15,902 bases of DNA, taken from contig CAJLLK010000021.1 of the NCBI GenBank assembly GCA_905207515.1, positions 1 through 15,902 on the forward strand, written 5' to 3'. The notes beneath the pieces were generated by a model. The model ran no database searches and was not told where the DNA came from. It worked only from the letters and a program-made list of their open reading frames with translations. Positions 7,575 to 15,484 of the stretch are shown one piece after another. A program made the translations under genes and the position numbers. Source of the stretch: an uncultured Christensenella sp. (GTDB lineage: Bacteria > Bacillota > Clostridia > Christensenellales > UBA1242). Position 1 is the first letter of the stretch. Every line of letters begins with the position of its first letter.

Positions 7575-8270
7575 CTAATCTATCTCAACAAGATGATTTT
7601 CAACAATATCACACGAAGTCAGATAATACTTTATGCCATTCTTGGCCAGCACCAAATTTTGTTTGACATAAGCATGAATGTGCCCATAAACCACCTTGTA
7701 AACACCATATTTTTCCAACAGCGCAGTCACTTCGTTGTCTTCTTCTTTGAAAGTGTAAGGCGGATAATGCAGCATGCAGATGATTTTTTCGTCATTTGAT
7801 TTCAATTTTTGCGCATTTTGAAGGGTAAGTTCCAACCTTATCAGCTCGCGTTTATAAATCTTTTCATCTTCTGCCGACTGTGGCTTGTTGACATCTGGCA
7901 AATTCCAAAGCCGTGTGCCGCAAATTATATAATCGTCAAATTTTATGGCATCATTTTGAATAGCATAGAAGTTTTCTGGCAAAATTTTTCGCACCGCACT
8001 TATGCTGCTCCACCAATAGTCGTGATTGCCGCGAATGATGATTTTTTTGCCTGGCAAATTTTTCATAAGCTCAAAATCAGCTTCAACTTCGTTCAATTTC
8101 ATCGCCCAAGAAAAATCTCCAGCCAACAAAACAAGGTCGTTAGCCGAAACTTTTTCTTTCCACTCTGAAAAAATTTTGTCAAGATAACCTTCCCAAGTTG
8201 GACCAAAAATATCCATTGGTTTGGGATTGTTTACCGACAAATGTAAATCGCTGATTGCAAAAACTTTCAT
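7575..8270 (-). CDS. Calcineurin-like metallophosphoesterase, 231 aa
   Basis: All metal-binding motifs of the calcineurin-like phosphoesterase family are present in order: SDLH (Asp8, His10), GDFSW (Asp52), GNHD (Asn82, His83), LHYPP (His168) and GHIH (His197, His199). The length and the WW after GNHD fit the small cytoplasmic family of COG1768, whose physiological substrate is not established. The ATG at 8270 is chosen over an in-frame TTG one codon earlier because it overlaps the yqeY stop as TGATG and has GGAAG at a good distance. The one-base overlap indicates translational coupling with yqeY. No clear terminator follows. Confidence 0.9.
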   Translation of the reverse strand: MKVFAISDLHLSVNNPKPMDIFGPTWEGYLDKIFSEWKEKVSANDLVLLAGDFSWAMKLNEVEADFELMKNLPGKKIIIRGNHDYWWSSISAVRKILPENFYAIQNDAIKFDDYIICGTRLWNLPDVNKPQSAEDEKIYKRELIRLELTLQNAQKLKSNDEKIICMLHYPPYTFKEEDNEVTALLEKYGVYKVVYGHIHAYVKQNLVLAKNGIKYYLTSCDIVENHLVEID

Positions 8271-8692
8271 CAAACTTCCTTTAAAACTTCTTGAACAAGA
8301 CGCATGTCAACTTTGCCATTGAAATTGGCTTTGAAATGTTTCATAACAGTCGGCACGGTCTTGTCTGGCAAGGTCAAAATTATCTCTTTGATTTCTTCTC
8401 TCGTCAACATTTTTGGAAGATATGAAGTGGCAATTTCAATTTGTCGCTCTAAGTGCTCCACTTCTGCTGCATTTCCAGCCTTTTTATAGTTTTCTTTCTC
8501 GTCGTTTAACTCTTTGATAACTTTTTGAATGATGTTTGAAACATCGGCGTCTGCCAACATCTTATCTCTTTCGCCTTTTGCAATTTTTTCGAGCAAAATT
8601 TTGTTCATCAACACGCTGTAAAACGCTCTGGCAACGCTGTCTTTGTTTTTCATCGCTTCGATGTTTGCTTTTTTGATTTGTTCTTCAATCAT
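8270..8692 (-). CDS. yqeY: YqeY / GatB-like domain protein, 140 aa
   Basis: The helical protein matches the YqeY family, which is related to the tail domain of GatB and GatE, the tRNA-dependent amidotransferase subunits. Visible signatures are MKNKD near the N-terminus, a long helix with ELNDEKENYKKAGN, then EIATSYLPKMLTREEI and a C-terminal VMKHFKANFNGKVDMRLVQEVLK, close to the family pattern G-x-VM..lk..f.Gk.D..lv. The length is near the usual 145-150 aa. The family may bind tRNA, but its role is not settled. GGAG lies seven bases before the ATG. First gene of a two-gene operon with the phosphoesterase. Confidence 0.93.
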   Translation of the reverse strand: MIEEQIKKANIEAMKNKDSVARAFYSVLMNKILLEKIAKGERDKMLADADVSNIIQKVIKELNDEKENYKKAGNAAEVEHLERQIEIATSYLPKMLTREEIKEIILTLPDKTVPTVMKHFKANFNGKVDMRLVQEVLKEV

Positions 8693-8713
8693 TTTAAATC
8701 TCCTTATTTAAAA

Positions 8714-8742
8714 ATTATATACAAAATCGTAAAAAAAACCAA
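8714..8742 (-). promoter_or_regulatory. Promoter of the yqeY operon
   Basis: A perfect TATAAT (8714-8719, minus strand) lies 17 bp from TTGGTT (8737-8742), about 22 bases before the yqeY start codon. The -35 is weak. Confidence 0.6.
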
Positions 8743-8803
8743 ATAAAATGGTGGTTTTCAAGCAATAAAGTCACATAAAGTGCCAAGTTTTTTGAAAAAA
8801 TAA

Positions 8804-8832
8804 TTGACTTTAAACAAGCGTTTGTGTATAAT
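8804..8832 (+). promoter_or_regulatory. Promoter of tRNA-Met
   Basis: TTGACT (8804-8809), 17 bp, TATAAT (8827-8832), about 20 bases before the tRNA. Nearly consensus. Confidence 0.85.
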
Positions 8833-8852
8833 GACTTTGTTTCAATAAATTT

Positions 8853-8929
8853 GGTGATGTAGCTCAGCTGGCTAGAGCGTATGGTTCATACCCATAAGGT
8901 CGGTGGTTCGAGCCCACCTATCACCACCA
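8853..8929 (+). tRNA. Elongator tRNA-Met, anticodon CAT
   Basis: A 77-base cloverleaf: acceptor GGTGATG/TATCACC (last pair G-T), D-arm GCTC..GAGC, anticodon stem TATGG/CCATA with loop TTCATAC (CAT), T-arm GGTGG/CCACC with TTCGAGC, discriminator A and encoded CCA. It lacks the three G-C pairs in the anticodon stem that mark initiator tRNA. Its D-arm and anticodon arm closely resemble the B. subtilis elongator tRNA-Met rather than the lysidine-modified tRNA-Ile(CAT). Confidence 0.93.
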
Positions 8930-8932
8930 AAC

Positions 8933-8954
8933 GGCGCTTTCAAGCGTCTTTTTT
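8933..8954 (+). terminator. Terminator of tRNA-Met
   Basis: GGCGCT pairs with AGCGTC around TTCA, followed by six T, beginning four bases after the CCA end. Confidence 0.75.
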
Positions 8955-8959
8955 ATAAC

Positions 8960-8989
8960 AAAAAAGCTAGAGTTTGCTCTAGCTTTTTT
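8960..8989 (-). terminator. Terminator behind the 39-codon ORF and the VirB6-like gene
   Basis: AAAAAAGCTAGAG pairs perfectly with CTCTAGCTTTTTT around TTTG (8960-8972 with 8977-8989). It lies four bases beyond the TAA of the small ORF in the minus direction and is symmetrical enough to work both ways. Confidence 0.85.
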
Positions 8990-8993
8990 GTTT

Positions 8994-9113
8994 TTAAAGA
9001 GTTCTTTCCTGCTCTTTCTCTTCGGCTTTCTGAAGCTTATCAAATTTTATCTCATCTTGAACGGCAAGTTTCAAAACTTCAGCCATTCCTTTCAAAATAG
9101 GCAAAATCAACAT
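8994..9113 (-). CDS. Small hypothetical protein, 39 aa, behind the VirB6-like gene
   Basis: The ORF starts seven bases after the stop of the 780-aa gene. An AAGGA overlapping that stop lies ten bases before its ATG, and the ORF ends just before a strong terminator, so it fills the tail of the transcript exactly. The peptide begins MLILPILKGMAEVLKLAV (hydrophobic, amphipathic helix) and continues with a highly charged Lys/Glu/Gln stretch ending in QERTL. No family is recognised. Its layout fits a small helper of the membrane protein before it, but the coding call rests on position, RBS and terminator only. Confidence 0.5.
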   Translation of the reverse strand: MLILPILKGMAEVLKLAVQDEIKFDKLQKAEEKEQERTL

Positions 9114-9119
9114 CGTTTT

Positions 9120-11462
9120 TTATTCCTTAGGTCTCTTTCCATCTTTCGCGTCGTCGATTTCTTTTTGAGAAGCTCCCATTTGTCTCAATATAAGCTCTTG
9201 CATTCTTGCAGTTTCTGCTGCGGAATTAGCAGAACTTGCAGCGCTTTCAGCCGATTTTTCGGTGTTTGCAGCGGTTTCCGCCTGATGATCTTTAGAAGGA
9301 GCATAGGTTTTCTTTGCGAATTCATCAATGCCTTCATGTCCTCTGAGAGTTTTTTCAGCATTTTTAACATTGCTCCAAGCCAAACTCCATGCGCTGTCAA
9401 GTGAAGTCTTGATGCCCCAACCAGCAGCATGGCCAGCTTTCTTATACCTCATCTGAGCCTTAAGTTTGTAAAGATCAGCTTCTTCTCTGTGTTGTTTGAT
9501 TTTATTTTCATATCTATTTATTCTATTGTCAATAAATTCTTGTTTGTTTCCTTCTCTATCGGCTTTTCGGATACTTTGCAGATTGCTATTCTGCATAAAG
9601 CTTGACATATTGATATTTCTCCACTTAACTTCTCCATTCCCAGTAGTAGTTGCATAACCAACATGGTTGTCCATCACATTCTTAACAGCTTGTTTTGCTT
9701 CTTGTTTAGAGAGTCCTGCGTCTCTTGCGCCTTGATAAATTTCTTTTTCTGTTAATTCTTTTCCTTTGATAGAGTCAACCCATTTATTCAAGTTGTCATA
9801 AGTTTCAGCATCTTTTGCAAATCTACCTTGCATCTTTTCTTGTCTTTTTGCTTCTTGACTTTCTTTCATTTGTTTGTTAGTTTGTGACAATCCTCTGTTA
9901 AGATTGTATGCTCCACGAGCTGCACCGACAACTGGAGCGCCAATCATTTTTGCCGTGCCAGCAACAGCTGCGCCCGTCAAACCAACCGCACCGGCTGTGA
10001 CCTTGCCAACTTCTTTGCCGACATCGGAGCCATATTTGTTTGCATCTTCGCCGCCAACAAAGCCTGAAATCATTGCAATAAATGTTTTGACAGTGATAAG
10101 TCCGACAATGATGATTATGGTTTGTGCAAACAAGTCTGCAATGGCAATGTTGAAGAAGTCAATTTCGTTTATATATGGCAAAATCAAGAAGAACAAGTTC
10201 ATTCCGACGACAGCACCATAAGCCATCAGCACTTGTTTCATGAAACTTTCCGTCCAACTCTTTCCCGCCTTTCCGCCGTCGAGCGGAGCAAGCCCAAACA
10301 GTGGCGGAGCGACCAAGAACAAGCCAATGCACATAAACAAACGCATAGCCAAGCTCATGATGATGTTTATGAACACGACAGCGCAAACTAGGCACGCCGC
10401 AAACCCAACAATGGCGTTGAATTGCCATAAGTCATAGTAATACCAAACCGCGCCAATATTAAATTTTGAGAACGCGCCAATTCCGTTTGTGAAAAACATG
10501 TTGACAAGAACTCTTGCAGCAACATCATTTTCAGAATAATCAAAAGTATACACTTCTCTCAAATGCAAATTGTTTGCAAAAGCAACATCAATCATGTCGG
10601 CGAGTTCGTCATTCGTTCTTGCGTTTCCAAAAAGCGGAATGTCACTGCTTGCTGAGCCTGTGAAATTGCTGTTTATTGTCAGATCTCCCTGTCTGGCTCG
10701 ATTGGCATTGTAAGCAGCCAATTTGAAAAGCGAACCTGAGAAAGTTATGTTTGCCGCACCAATCAATGAAACATCATTATCCGACGGCAAGTCTGGATTT
10801 TGACTATCACTATATCTTATTGATGAAGCATAGCCAAAAATATCATAATAAATATATGTCTCATCTCCGCCCGTCGCCGTTGTGCTGGTCGACCGCAAAT
10901 AACGCTCCGCCAAGCTCTGCTCTCCGCTCTCGTCGGTTCCGTAAATCGAAACGACGCTGGAATTTGTTGAAGTTGTGATGCCGTCCAAAGCTGTGAGAAT
11001 GGCTTGAGACAGATAAAGCCCAAGAAAAACAATGATTGGCACTGCGGCGATGTTTATGACAGCTTTGCCAGCAGTGTAAACATATTGCATTGGACCTTTT
11101 GCTGCCTTATCGTCATAAGAATAATGGCTCTTGACAATGGCAACAATTGTCGTGACAAAAATCATGATAATTCCAAAAACTATGAAAGCCCAAAAAACTG
11201 TTGAAAGTGCCGAATAAGAAAAACCGTCTGAAGTGAAACCTAAAATTCCGCCAATGAAATTTGTGACTAAATCACCTGAGACAGCCACGCCGTCCACATA
11301 ATAGACATCCAAACCAGCAAGTTTGCGGAAGAAAAGTTGCAAAACATCAAGCACGCATGCAAGTGAAGCATAAAGCATGTAGACAATTTTTGGGATAAGA
11401 TTAACAAGTTCTGTTACAAAATCTTGAACCCATGAAACAAAACCTAAAATCATTGAACTCAA
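9120..11462 (-). CDS. VirB6/TrbL-like polytopic membrane protein of the ICE type, 780 aa
   Basis: The N-terminal half resembles the inner-membrane channel proteins encoded by Gram-positive integrative conjugative elements (the Mbov_0396-like, VirB6/TrbL-type family). Hydrophobic segments lie at about 23-45, 87-111, 133-160, 347-388 (probably two helices), 407-430 and 439-466. A Ser/Thr/Asp-rich loop (160-345) probably sits outside. A Gly/Ala-rich stretch (490-520) leads into a long hydrophilic, helical Lys/Gln/Glu tail, with an Ala/Ser-rich part near 740-755, probably cytoplasmic. The start is the TTG at 11460-11462, since AGGAGG is nine bases before it; the next ATG is too far from the RBS. 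No VirB4, VirD4, relaxase or integrase gene flanks it, which is unusual for this family. Family assignment is from memory of the sequence pattern. Confidence 0.8.
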   Translation of the reverse strand: MSSMILGFVSWVQDFVTELVNLIPKIVYMLYASLACVLDVLQLFFRKLAGLDVYYVDGVAVSGDLVTNFIGGILGFTSDGFSYSALSTVFWAFIVFGIIMIFVTTIVAIVKSHYSYDDKAAKGPMQYVYTAGKAVINIAAVPIIVFLGLYLSQAILTALDGITTSTNSSVVSIYGTDESGEQSLAERYLRSTSTTATGGDETYIYYDIFGYASSIRYSDSQNPDLPSDNDVSLIGAANITFSGSLFKLAAYNANRARQGDLTINSNFTGSASSDIPLFGNARTNDELADMIDVAFANNLHLREVYTFDYSENDVAARVLVNMFFTNGIGAFSKFNIGAVWYYYDLWQFNAIVGFAACLVCAVVFINIIMSLAMRLFMCIGLFLVAPPLFGLAPLDGGKAGKSWTESFMKQVLMAYGAVVGMNLFFLILPYINEIDFFNIAIADLFAQTIIIIVGLITVKTFIAMISGFVGGEDANKYGSDVGKEVGKVTAGAVGLTGAAVAGTAKMIGAPVVGAARGAYNLNRGLSQTNKQMKESQEAKRQEKMQGRFAKDAETYDNLNKWVDSIKGKELTEKEIYQGARDAGLSKQEAKQAVKNVMDNHVGYATTTGNGEVKWRNINMSSFMQNSNLQSIRKADREGNKQEFIDNRINRYENKIKQHREEADLYKLKAQMRYKKAGHAAGWGIKTSLDSAWSLAWSNVKNAEKTLRGHEGIDEFAKKTYAPSKDHQAETAANTEKSAESAASSANSAAETARMQELILRQMGASQKEIDDAKDGKRPKE

Positions 11463-11512
11463 CTTGCGACCCCTCCTAAAAAAATTTCACTTGCCCTAGT
11501 TTTATTTTTCTC

Positions 11513-11541
11513 ATTATAACAAATAAAATTACAATTTACAA
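11513..11541 (-). promoter_or_regulatory. Promoter of the VirB6-like gene
   Basis: TTGTAA (11536-11541), 17 bp, TATAAT (11513-11518) on the minus strand, about 50 bases before the TTG start. Confidence 0.65.
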
Positions 11542-11618
11542 CAAAATAATAAAAAAATACCTAAAATTTGCCAACAAATTTTTATTCTGTGCGACCTAAA
11601 AAACCAATAAATTTACGC

Positions 11619-11647
11619 TTGTTTATTTTGAAGAAAATATGTATAAT
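11619..11647 (+). promoter_or_regulatory. uvrC promoter placed for a leaderless mRNA
   Basis: TTGTTT (11619-11624), 17 bp, TATAAT (11642-11647). The expected start of transcription falls at about the ATG at 11654. Confidence 0.65.
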
Positions 11648-11653
11648 AACACT

Positions 11654-13486
11654 ATGAACGAAAAAATCAGAAACAAATTGAAAATTTTGACCACCAAGCC
11701 TGGCGTTTATGTTATGCGAGACGCTAAAGGCGAGATAATTTATATTGGCAAAGCAAAAAACTTGAAAAACCGTGTCAGCCAATATTTTAGAAATTCCCCA
11801 AAGCCAAGCAAGGTTCAGGCAATGGTCGACCATGTCGATGATTTTGATTATTTTGTGACAATGTCAGAGCTTGACGCACTTGCGCTTGAAAGCAACCTTA
11901 TTCACAAACACCAACCTTTTTACAACATCTTGCTGAAAGATGGAAAAGCCTTTCCTTACATCAAAATCGACCTGAAAGAAGATTTCCCGCGCCTTGAAAT
12001 TGTCAGAAAAGTCAAGAAAAATGATGGCGCAAAATATTTTGGACCATATGTGGCAGGCCTTGACGCACGAGAAATTTTGAAAACGATAAATTTTGCCTTT
12101 AAAGTGAGAACTTGCTCGCTCAAAATCACCACAGAGAGCCGCGCAAAGCGCGAATGTTTGAATTATTCTTTGGGGCTTTGCCTTGCACCATGCACCGGCA
12201 GAGTGACAAAAGAAGAATACGCCGAAGAAATCAAAAAAGTTATGCGATTTTTAAACGGAAACGATGACGAAATCGAAAAAATTTTGACCGAAAAAATGGT
12301 TGCCGCATCCAATCTTCAAAATTTTGAACGAGCGATTGAGCTGCGCGAATGTTTGAAAATGATTGAAAAGCTCAAACAGCGTGTGGTGGCAAACCTGCCA
12401 AAAGATGTCAACAAAGATGTTTTCGCTTATCACACAAACGGCTTGAACGGCGTTGTGACTGTCATGATTGTCAGAGGCGGAAAAATTTTGGGCATCATAA
12501 ACTATCTTCAAAACGACGCCGAACTGGAAGAAGCCGAAACACTTTTCAATTTTATCTCTCAATATTACAACAACATGCTTGTGCCAAACGAAATCATTGT
12601 CAGCCATGAAATTGACGACAAACTTTTGTGCGAATATCTTGGAAAAAACGTCAAAATCATCTCAAATCCGCATGGTGTGAACTTAAATTTGCTTAAAATG
12701 GCAAAAGAAAACGCTGAAATTTATCTTGAAAGGCAACTTGAAAAAGAACAACTCGCTTACAACTCTGGGCTTGGCGCGCTTAAACTTTTGCAAGAAAAGC
12801 TCAATCTCAAAACGTTGCCAAAACGCATGGAATGTTACGACATTTCGCATATCAGCGGCACAAACAAAGTCGCTTCAATGGTGGTGTTTAAAGACGGAAG
12901 AGCTTCCAAAAAAGACTACCGAAAATTTAAAATCAAAACAGTTGTCGGCAACAACGACTTTGAAAGCTTGAAAGAAGCTCTGACGAGAAGGTTGAAAAGA
13001 TATGTCGAGCAAAACGGCGAAAGTTTCAGTGAAAAACCCGACCTGCTCGTCATCGATGGCGGAAAAGGTCAGCTGTCGTCTTGTTATGAGATTTTGAAGA
13101 GTTTTCATCTTGAAAACGAAATTGAAATGATTTCACTTGCCAAAAGAATTGAAGAAGTTTTTGTGGTCGGCAGTCATGTTCCTGTCATTTTGAAATACTC
13201 AAGCGCCGAACTTAAGCTTTTACAACGCATTCGAGATGAAGCGCACAGATTTGCAATAACTTTCCACCGAAACTTGCGAACAAAATCTCAAACTCACACC
13301 GAGCTGGAAAACATAAACGGCTTGGGACCTAAAAAAATCGACGCCCTTTTGAAAGCTTTTGGAACAACCGAAAACATCAAAAAAGCCAGTGTTGAAGAGC
13401 TTTGTGTTGTCAAAGGCATTCACGAAGCACTGGCGTATGAAATAAAAAATTATTTCGACCAAAAAGATGCTGAACAGCCTGAATAA
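11654..13486 (+). CDS. uvrC: Excinuclease ABC subunit C, 610 aa
   Basis: UvrC makes the two cuts on either side of a DNA lesion in nucleotide excision repair after UvrA and UvrB have marked it. Domains in order: GIY-YIG nuclease for the 3' cut (GVY at 17-19, YIG at 30-32, Arg40, Glu79); the four-Cys iron-sulphur cluster (Cys154, 168, 176, 180); the UVR motif that contacts UvrB (about 200-240); the RNase H-like nuclease for the 5' cut (YDISHISG, LLVIDGGKGQ, DEAHRFA); and tandem helix-hairpin-helix motifs at the end (INGLGPKKID, VKGIHEALA). All key residues are present and the length is normal. The in-frame ATG five codons earlier (11639) overlaps the -10 box, so 11654 is chosen; no Shine-Dalgarno precedes it. 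Single gene, divergent from the VirB6-like gene. Confidence 0.97.
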   Translation: MNEKIRNKLKILTTKPGVYVMRDAKGEIIYIGKAKNLKNRVSQYFRNSPKPSKVQAMVDHVDDFDYFVTMSELDALALESNLIHKHQPFYNILLKDGKAFPYIKIDLKEDFPRLEIVRKVKKNDGAKYFGPYVAGLDAREILKTINFAFKVRTCSLKITTESRAKRECLNYSLGLCLAPCTGRVTKEEYAEEIKKVMRFLNGNDDEIEKILTEKMVAASNLQNFERAIELRECLKMIEKLKQRVVANLPKDVNKDVFAYHTNGLNGVVTVMIVRGGKILGIINYLQNDAELEEAETLFNFISQYYNNMLVPNEIIVSHEIDDKLLCEYLGKNVKIISNPHGVNLNLLKMAKENAEIYLERQLEKEQLAYNSGLGALKLLQEKLNLKTLPKRMECYDISHISGTNKVASMVVFKDGRASKKDYRKFKIKTVVGNNDFESLKEALTRRLKRYVEQNGESFSEKPDLLVIDGGKGQLSSCYEILKSFHLENEIEMISLAKRIEEVFVVGSHVPVILKYSSAELKLLQRIRDEAHRFAITFHRNLRTKSQTHTELENINGLGPKKIDALLKAFGTTENIKKASVEELCVVKGIHEALAYEIKNYFDQKDAEQPE

Positions 13487-13517
13487 TTTAACAAATTTTT
13501 TAAATTCAAAATTTTGT

Positions 13518-13546
13518 TTGGAATTTGGTTTTAATTTGGATATAAT
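13518..13546 (+). promoter_or_regulatory. Promoter of the 13572-14426 lipoprotein gene
   Basis: TTGGAA (13518-13523), 17 bp, TATAAT (13541-13546), about 25 bases before the start codon. It lies in the spacer after uvrC, where no terminator is visible. Confidence 0.7.
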
Positions 13547-13571
13547 TATATTCATTAAAAGGAAAATAAAC

Positions 13572-14426
13572 ATGAAATCACAAAATTTGAAAAAAGTTCG
13601 CATAGGCATTTTGGGAATTGTCGCCGCAATCTTATGTTTTGGGCTTTTCTTGACAGGGTGTTGCGGAAATTTAGGCACAACAATAAGTTTGAGCGATGCA
13701 AGAACGCTCATCGTCAACGCTCTTGCACTGGACGACACACAATCGTCAGCAAGCACTTTGAGAGCCGCATCGACCGAAAACAGAAATGTTTATGTCAAAC
13801 TTGGCACAGCTGATATTGCCATCAAAGGCAACACCGGTTTTGGCGAAACAATTTCAGGAAGAGTGGAAAGAACTGGCTCGAGCTGGACAAAATATTCTCT
13901 TGAAGGCTCAGACGGCATCTCTGAGTTTTATGACGATGTCGCCTATTCAAAAGTTGACTCAACAGTCACGCAAAACAGCTTCGATGAGTCATATTTCGGA
14001 ATTATTTTGCAGTCATTTGACGCAATTTACATCGACCTTTTGTTCATCGATGACGCGTGGGACACAATCTATGAAAACACTGTGACAAGAACTAATGTGA
14101 CTGGTGGCTACACACTCACAATGGATGTTAACACTGCAAATTATATGGACTATGTAAACCAAAAAGGTGCCGAAATGGGTTTGGGAGCTGAAGGTTTGTT
14201 TGGCGACGAAGAAGTTTTGGAGCAAAACAAAGCACAAGGCAGCGTTTCGCTCGTGGCGACGTTCAACAATGCTGACGAAATTGTCGGGCTTGACATGTCT
14301 GTCACAAGCCTTGGAAGTGACGGCGAAAGCACATCAATGGAGACAACTCAAATTTCAATTTCAAAAACCAACGAAGAAATTGTTCAGCCTGATTGGTTGA
14401 CTGAATATTTGGCTCAACAAGCGTAA
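13572..14426 (+). CDS. Lipoprotein of unknown function, 284 aa
   Basis: The start is the ATG at 13572, behind AAAGGA. The frame is open further upstream to 13467, but that part covers the promoter and would put 35 non-signal residues before the signal peptide. A basic start and hydrophobic segment lead to LFLTGCC, with Cys30 the likely lipidated residue. After a Ser/Ala/Asp-rich spacer (about 40-75) the protein alternates strands (VYVKLGTADIAIKG, TISGRVERTG, YTLTMDVNTA, GSVSLVATFNNADEIVGLDM). This recalls LolA-like or DUF6612-like lipoprotein folds; the resemblance is weak and not a firm assignment. It ends at a strong shared terminator, facing another GCC-type lipoprotein gene. Confidence 0.85.
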   Translation: MKSQNLKKVRIGILGIVAAILCFGLFLTGCCGNLGTTISLSDARTLIVNALALDDTQSSASTLRAASTENRNVYVKLGTADIAIKGNTGFGETISGRVERTGSSWTKYSLEGSDGISEFYDDVAYSKVDSTVTQNSFDESYFGIILQSFDAIYIDLLFIDDAWDTIYENTVTRTNVTGGYTLTMDVNTANYMDYVNQKGAEMGLGAEGLFGDEEVLEQNKAQGSVSLVATFNNADEIVGLDMSVTSLGSDGESTSMETTQISISKTNEEIVQPDWLTEYLAQQA

Positions 14427-14435
14427 ATTTGCAAT

Positions 14436-14465
14436 AAAAAAAGACTGAAAAATCAGTCTTTTTTT
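14436..14465. terminator. Bidirectional terminator between the two convergent lipoprotein genes
   Basis: A 13-bp perfect stem (14436-14448 with 14453-14465) around AAAA, with A-run and T-run on opposite sides, serves both strands. Its AAGACTGA / TCAGTCTT core is the same as in the terminator at 6021-6046. Confidence 0.9.
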
Positions 14466-14506
14466 ATTTTGGTTTGAAGGTTAAACATCCAAAACTTTTT
14501 CCAGTA

Positions 14507-15436
14507 TTAAAACGCAACAGTCTCTTGGAAGCCATTTGAATAGTTGAAAACGTATCCTGTTTCGCCAACAGTTATCGTGAAGCTTTCTCTCACATCATTT
14601 TCATTTGTGGAACTTTTCACTCTGACATCAAATTGATTTTCGTTGTTTCTCGACTGAGTGATTTCATATTTCACTTCACTTTGAGTAGACTCATTCACAA
14701 ATTCAAGCTCAAGCGTCTTTCTGTTTCTTTCGTTTTCATATTCCACTTCGGTTTTGCTGACAAGTCTGTTGTTTTGGTAGATTGAATATTCATATTCAAT
14801 TTCTCCATCTTCTGCGCCATGCTCAATTTCTATATAATCATTTGGAGCTTCCGCTGACCAAGTTCTGAATTCAATCGAAATTTCTGTTTCGTTGCCCTCT
14901 CTTTCATATTCTCTCATGCCAGAAACTTGAAAAGTTTCACTTCCGACTTCAATCACGCCTTCCAAAGTGGTGTTGATTTCAAGTTCAATTTCGTTGTCGT
15001 CAATTTCTTCTTTAGTTTCCGAGTTCACTTCTTTGTAATACATTGTAAACTCTTCCGTTCCACCGTCAAGTGTTGGAATTCTCATCGTCATTTTAAGATT
15101 GTATGTTCCAAAATAGTCGTCACCTTCTTCAACTTCGCCGTTAGAATAAAAATTGTTTTCGCTCGACATCATTCCGCGAAACATATCCATGTAGCTTGCC
15201 AAGCTGCCAACATCTGCGTCACTGATTGTGGCAGGTCGCTCAGTTGCATCCATTGCCGAAACATTTTGTGTGGCCGATTCTGTCTGCAAATAGTTTACAC
15301 TCGAAACAGCCGCCATTGCATAGAAGTCTTGAGCGTCAATCCCGTCATTTCCGCTTCCGCAACAGCCAACAGAAATCGCTCCAACTGAAGCCACCATGGC
15401 ACAAGCCAACCCAAATCCCAAAAGTTTTTTGTTCAT
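14507..15436 (-). CDS. Lipoprotein of unknown function, 309 aa, Glu-rich
   Basis: MNKK, a hydrophobic segment and the lipobox ISVGCC place Cys25 as the lipidated residue. Then follow a Ser/Ala/Asp spacer (27-95) and a long series of alternating polar and hydrophobic strands rich in Glu, Thr and Asn (YNLKMTMRI, EFTMYYKEV, ETEISIEF, IEYEYSIYQ, VKYEITQ, SFTITVGETGYVFNY), suggesting a large antiparallel beta-sheet on the outer face of the membrane. No family is recognised. AAGGAGG precedes the ATG by five bases. It shares the GCCG start of the mature protein and the general plan with the facing lipoprotein but shows no clear alignment with it. Confidence 0.85.
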   Translation of the reverse strand: MNKKLLGFGLACAMVASVGAISVGCCGSGNDGIDAQDFYAMAAVSSVNYLQTESATQNVSAMDATERPATISDADVGSLASYMDMFRGMMSSENNFYSNGEVEEGDDYFGTYNLKMTMRIPTLDGGTEEFTMYYKEVNSETKEEIDDNEIELEINTTLEGVIEVGSETFQVSGMREYEREGNETEISIEFRTWSAEAPNDYIEIEHGAEDGEIEYEYSIYQNNRLVSKTEVEYENERNRKTLELEFVNESTQSEVKYEITQSRNNENQFDVRVKSSTNENDVRESFTITVGETGYVFNYSNGFQETVAF

Positions 15437-15454
15437 AAACCCCTCCTTACCAAC

Positions 15455-15484
15455 CTTATATCATAAAAACAAATTTCCCGTCAA
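15455..15484 (-). promoter_or_regulatory. Promoter of the 14507-15436 lipoprotein gene
   Basis: TTGACG (15479-15484), 18 bp, TATAAG (15455-15460) on the minus strand, about 18 bases before the start codon. Confidence 0.6.

Noticed and set aside
9874..10221. 115-codon plus-strand ORF rich in Ala and Pro
   Set aside because: Mirror of the Gly/Ala-rich part of the VirB6-like gene on the minus strand.
11639..11653. Upstream in-frame ATG for uvrC
   Set aside because: It overlaps the -10 box TATAAT, adds MYNNT that UvrC proteins do not normally carry, and has no RBS.
13467..13571. 35-codon N-terminal extension of the lipoprotein at 13572
   Set aside because: It overlaps the end of uvrC and the promoter and would bury the signal peptide; the ATG at 13572 has an RBS and a proper lipoprotein signal.
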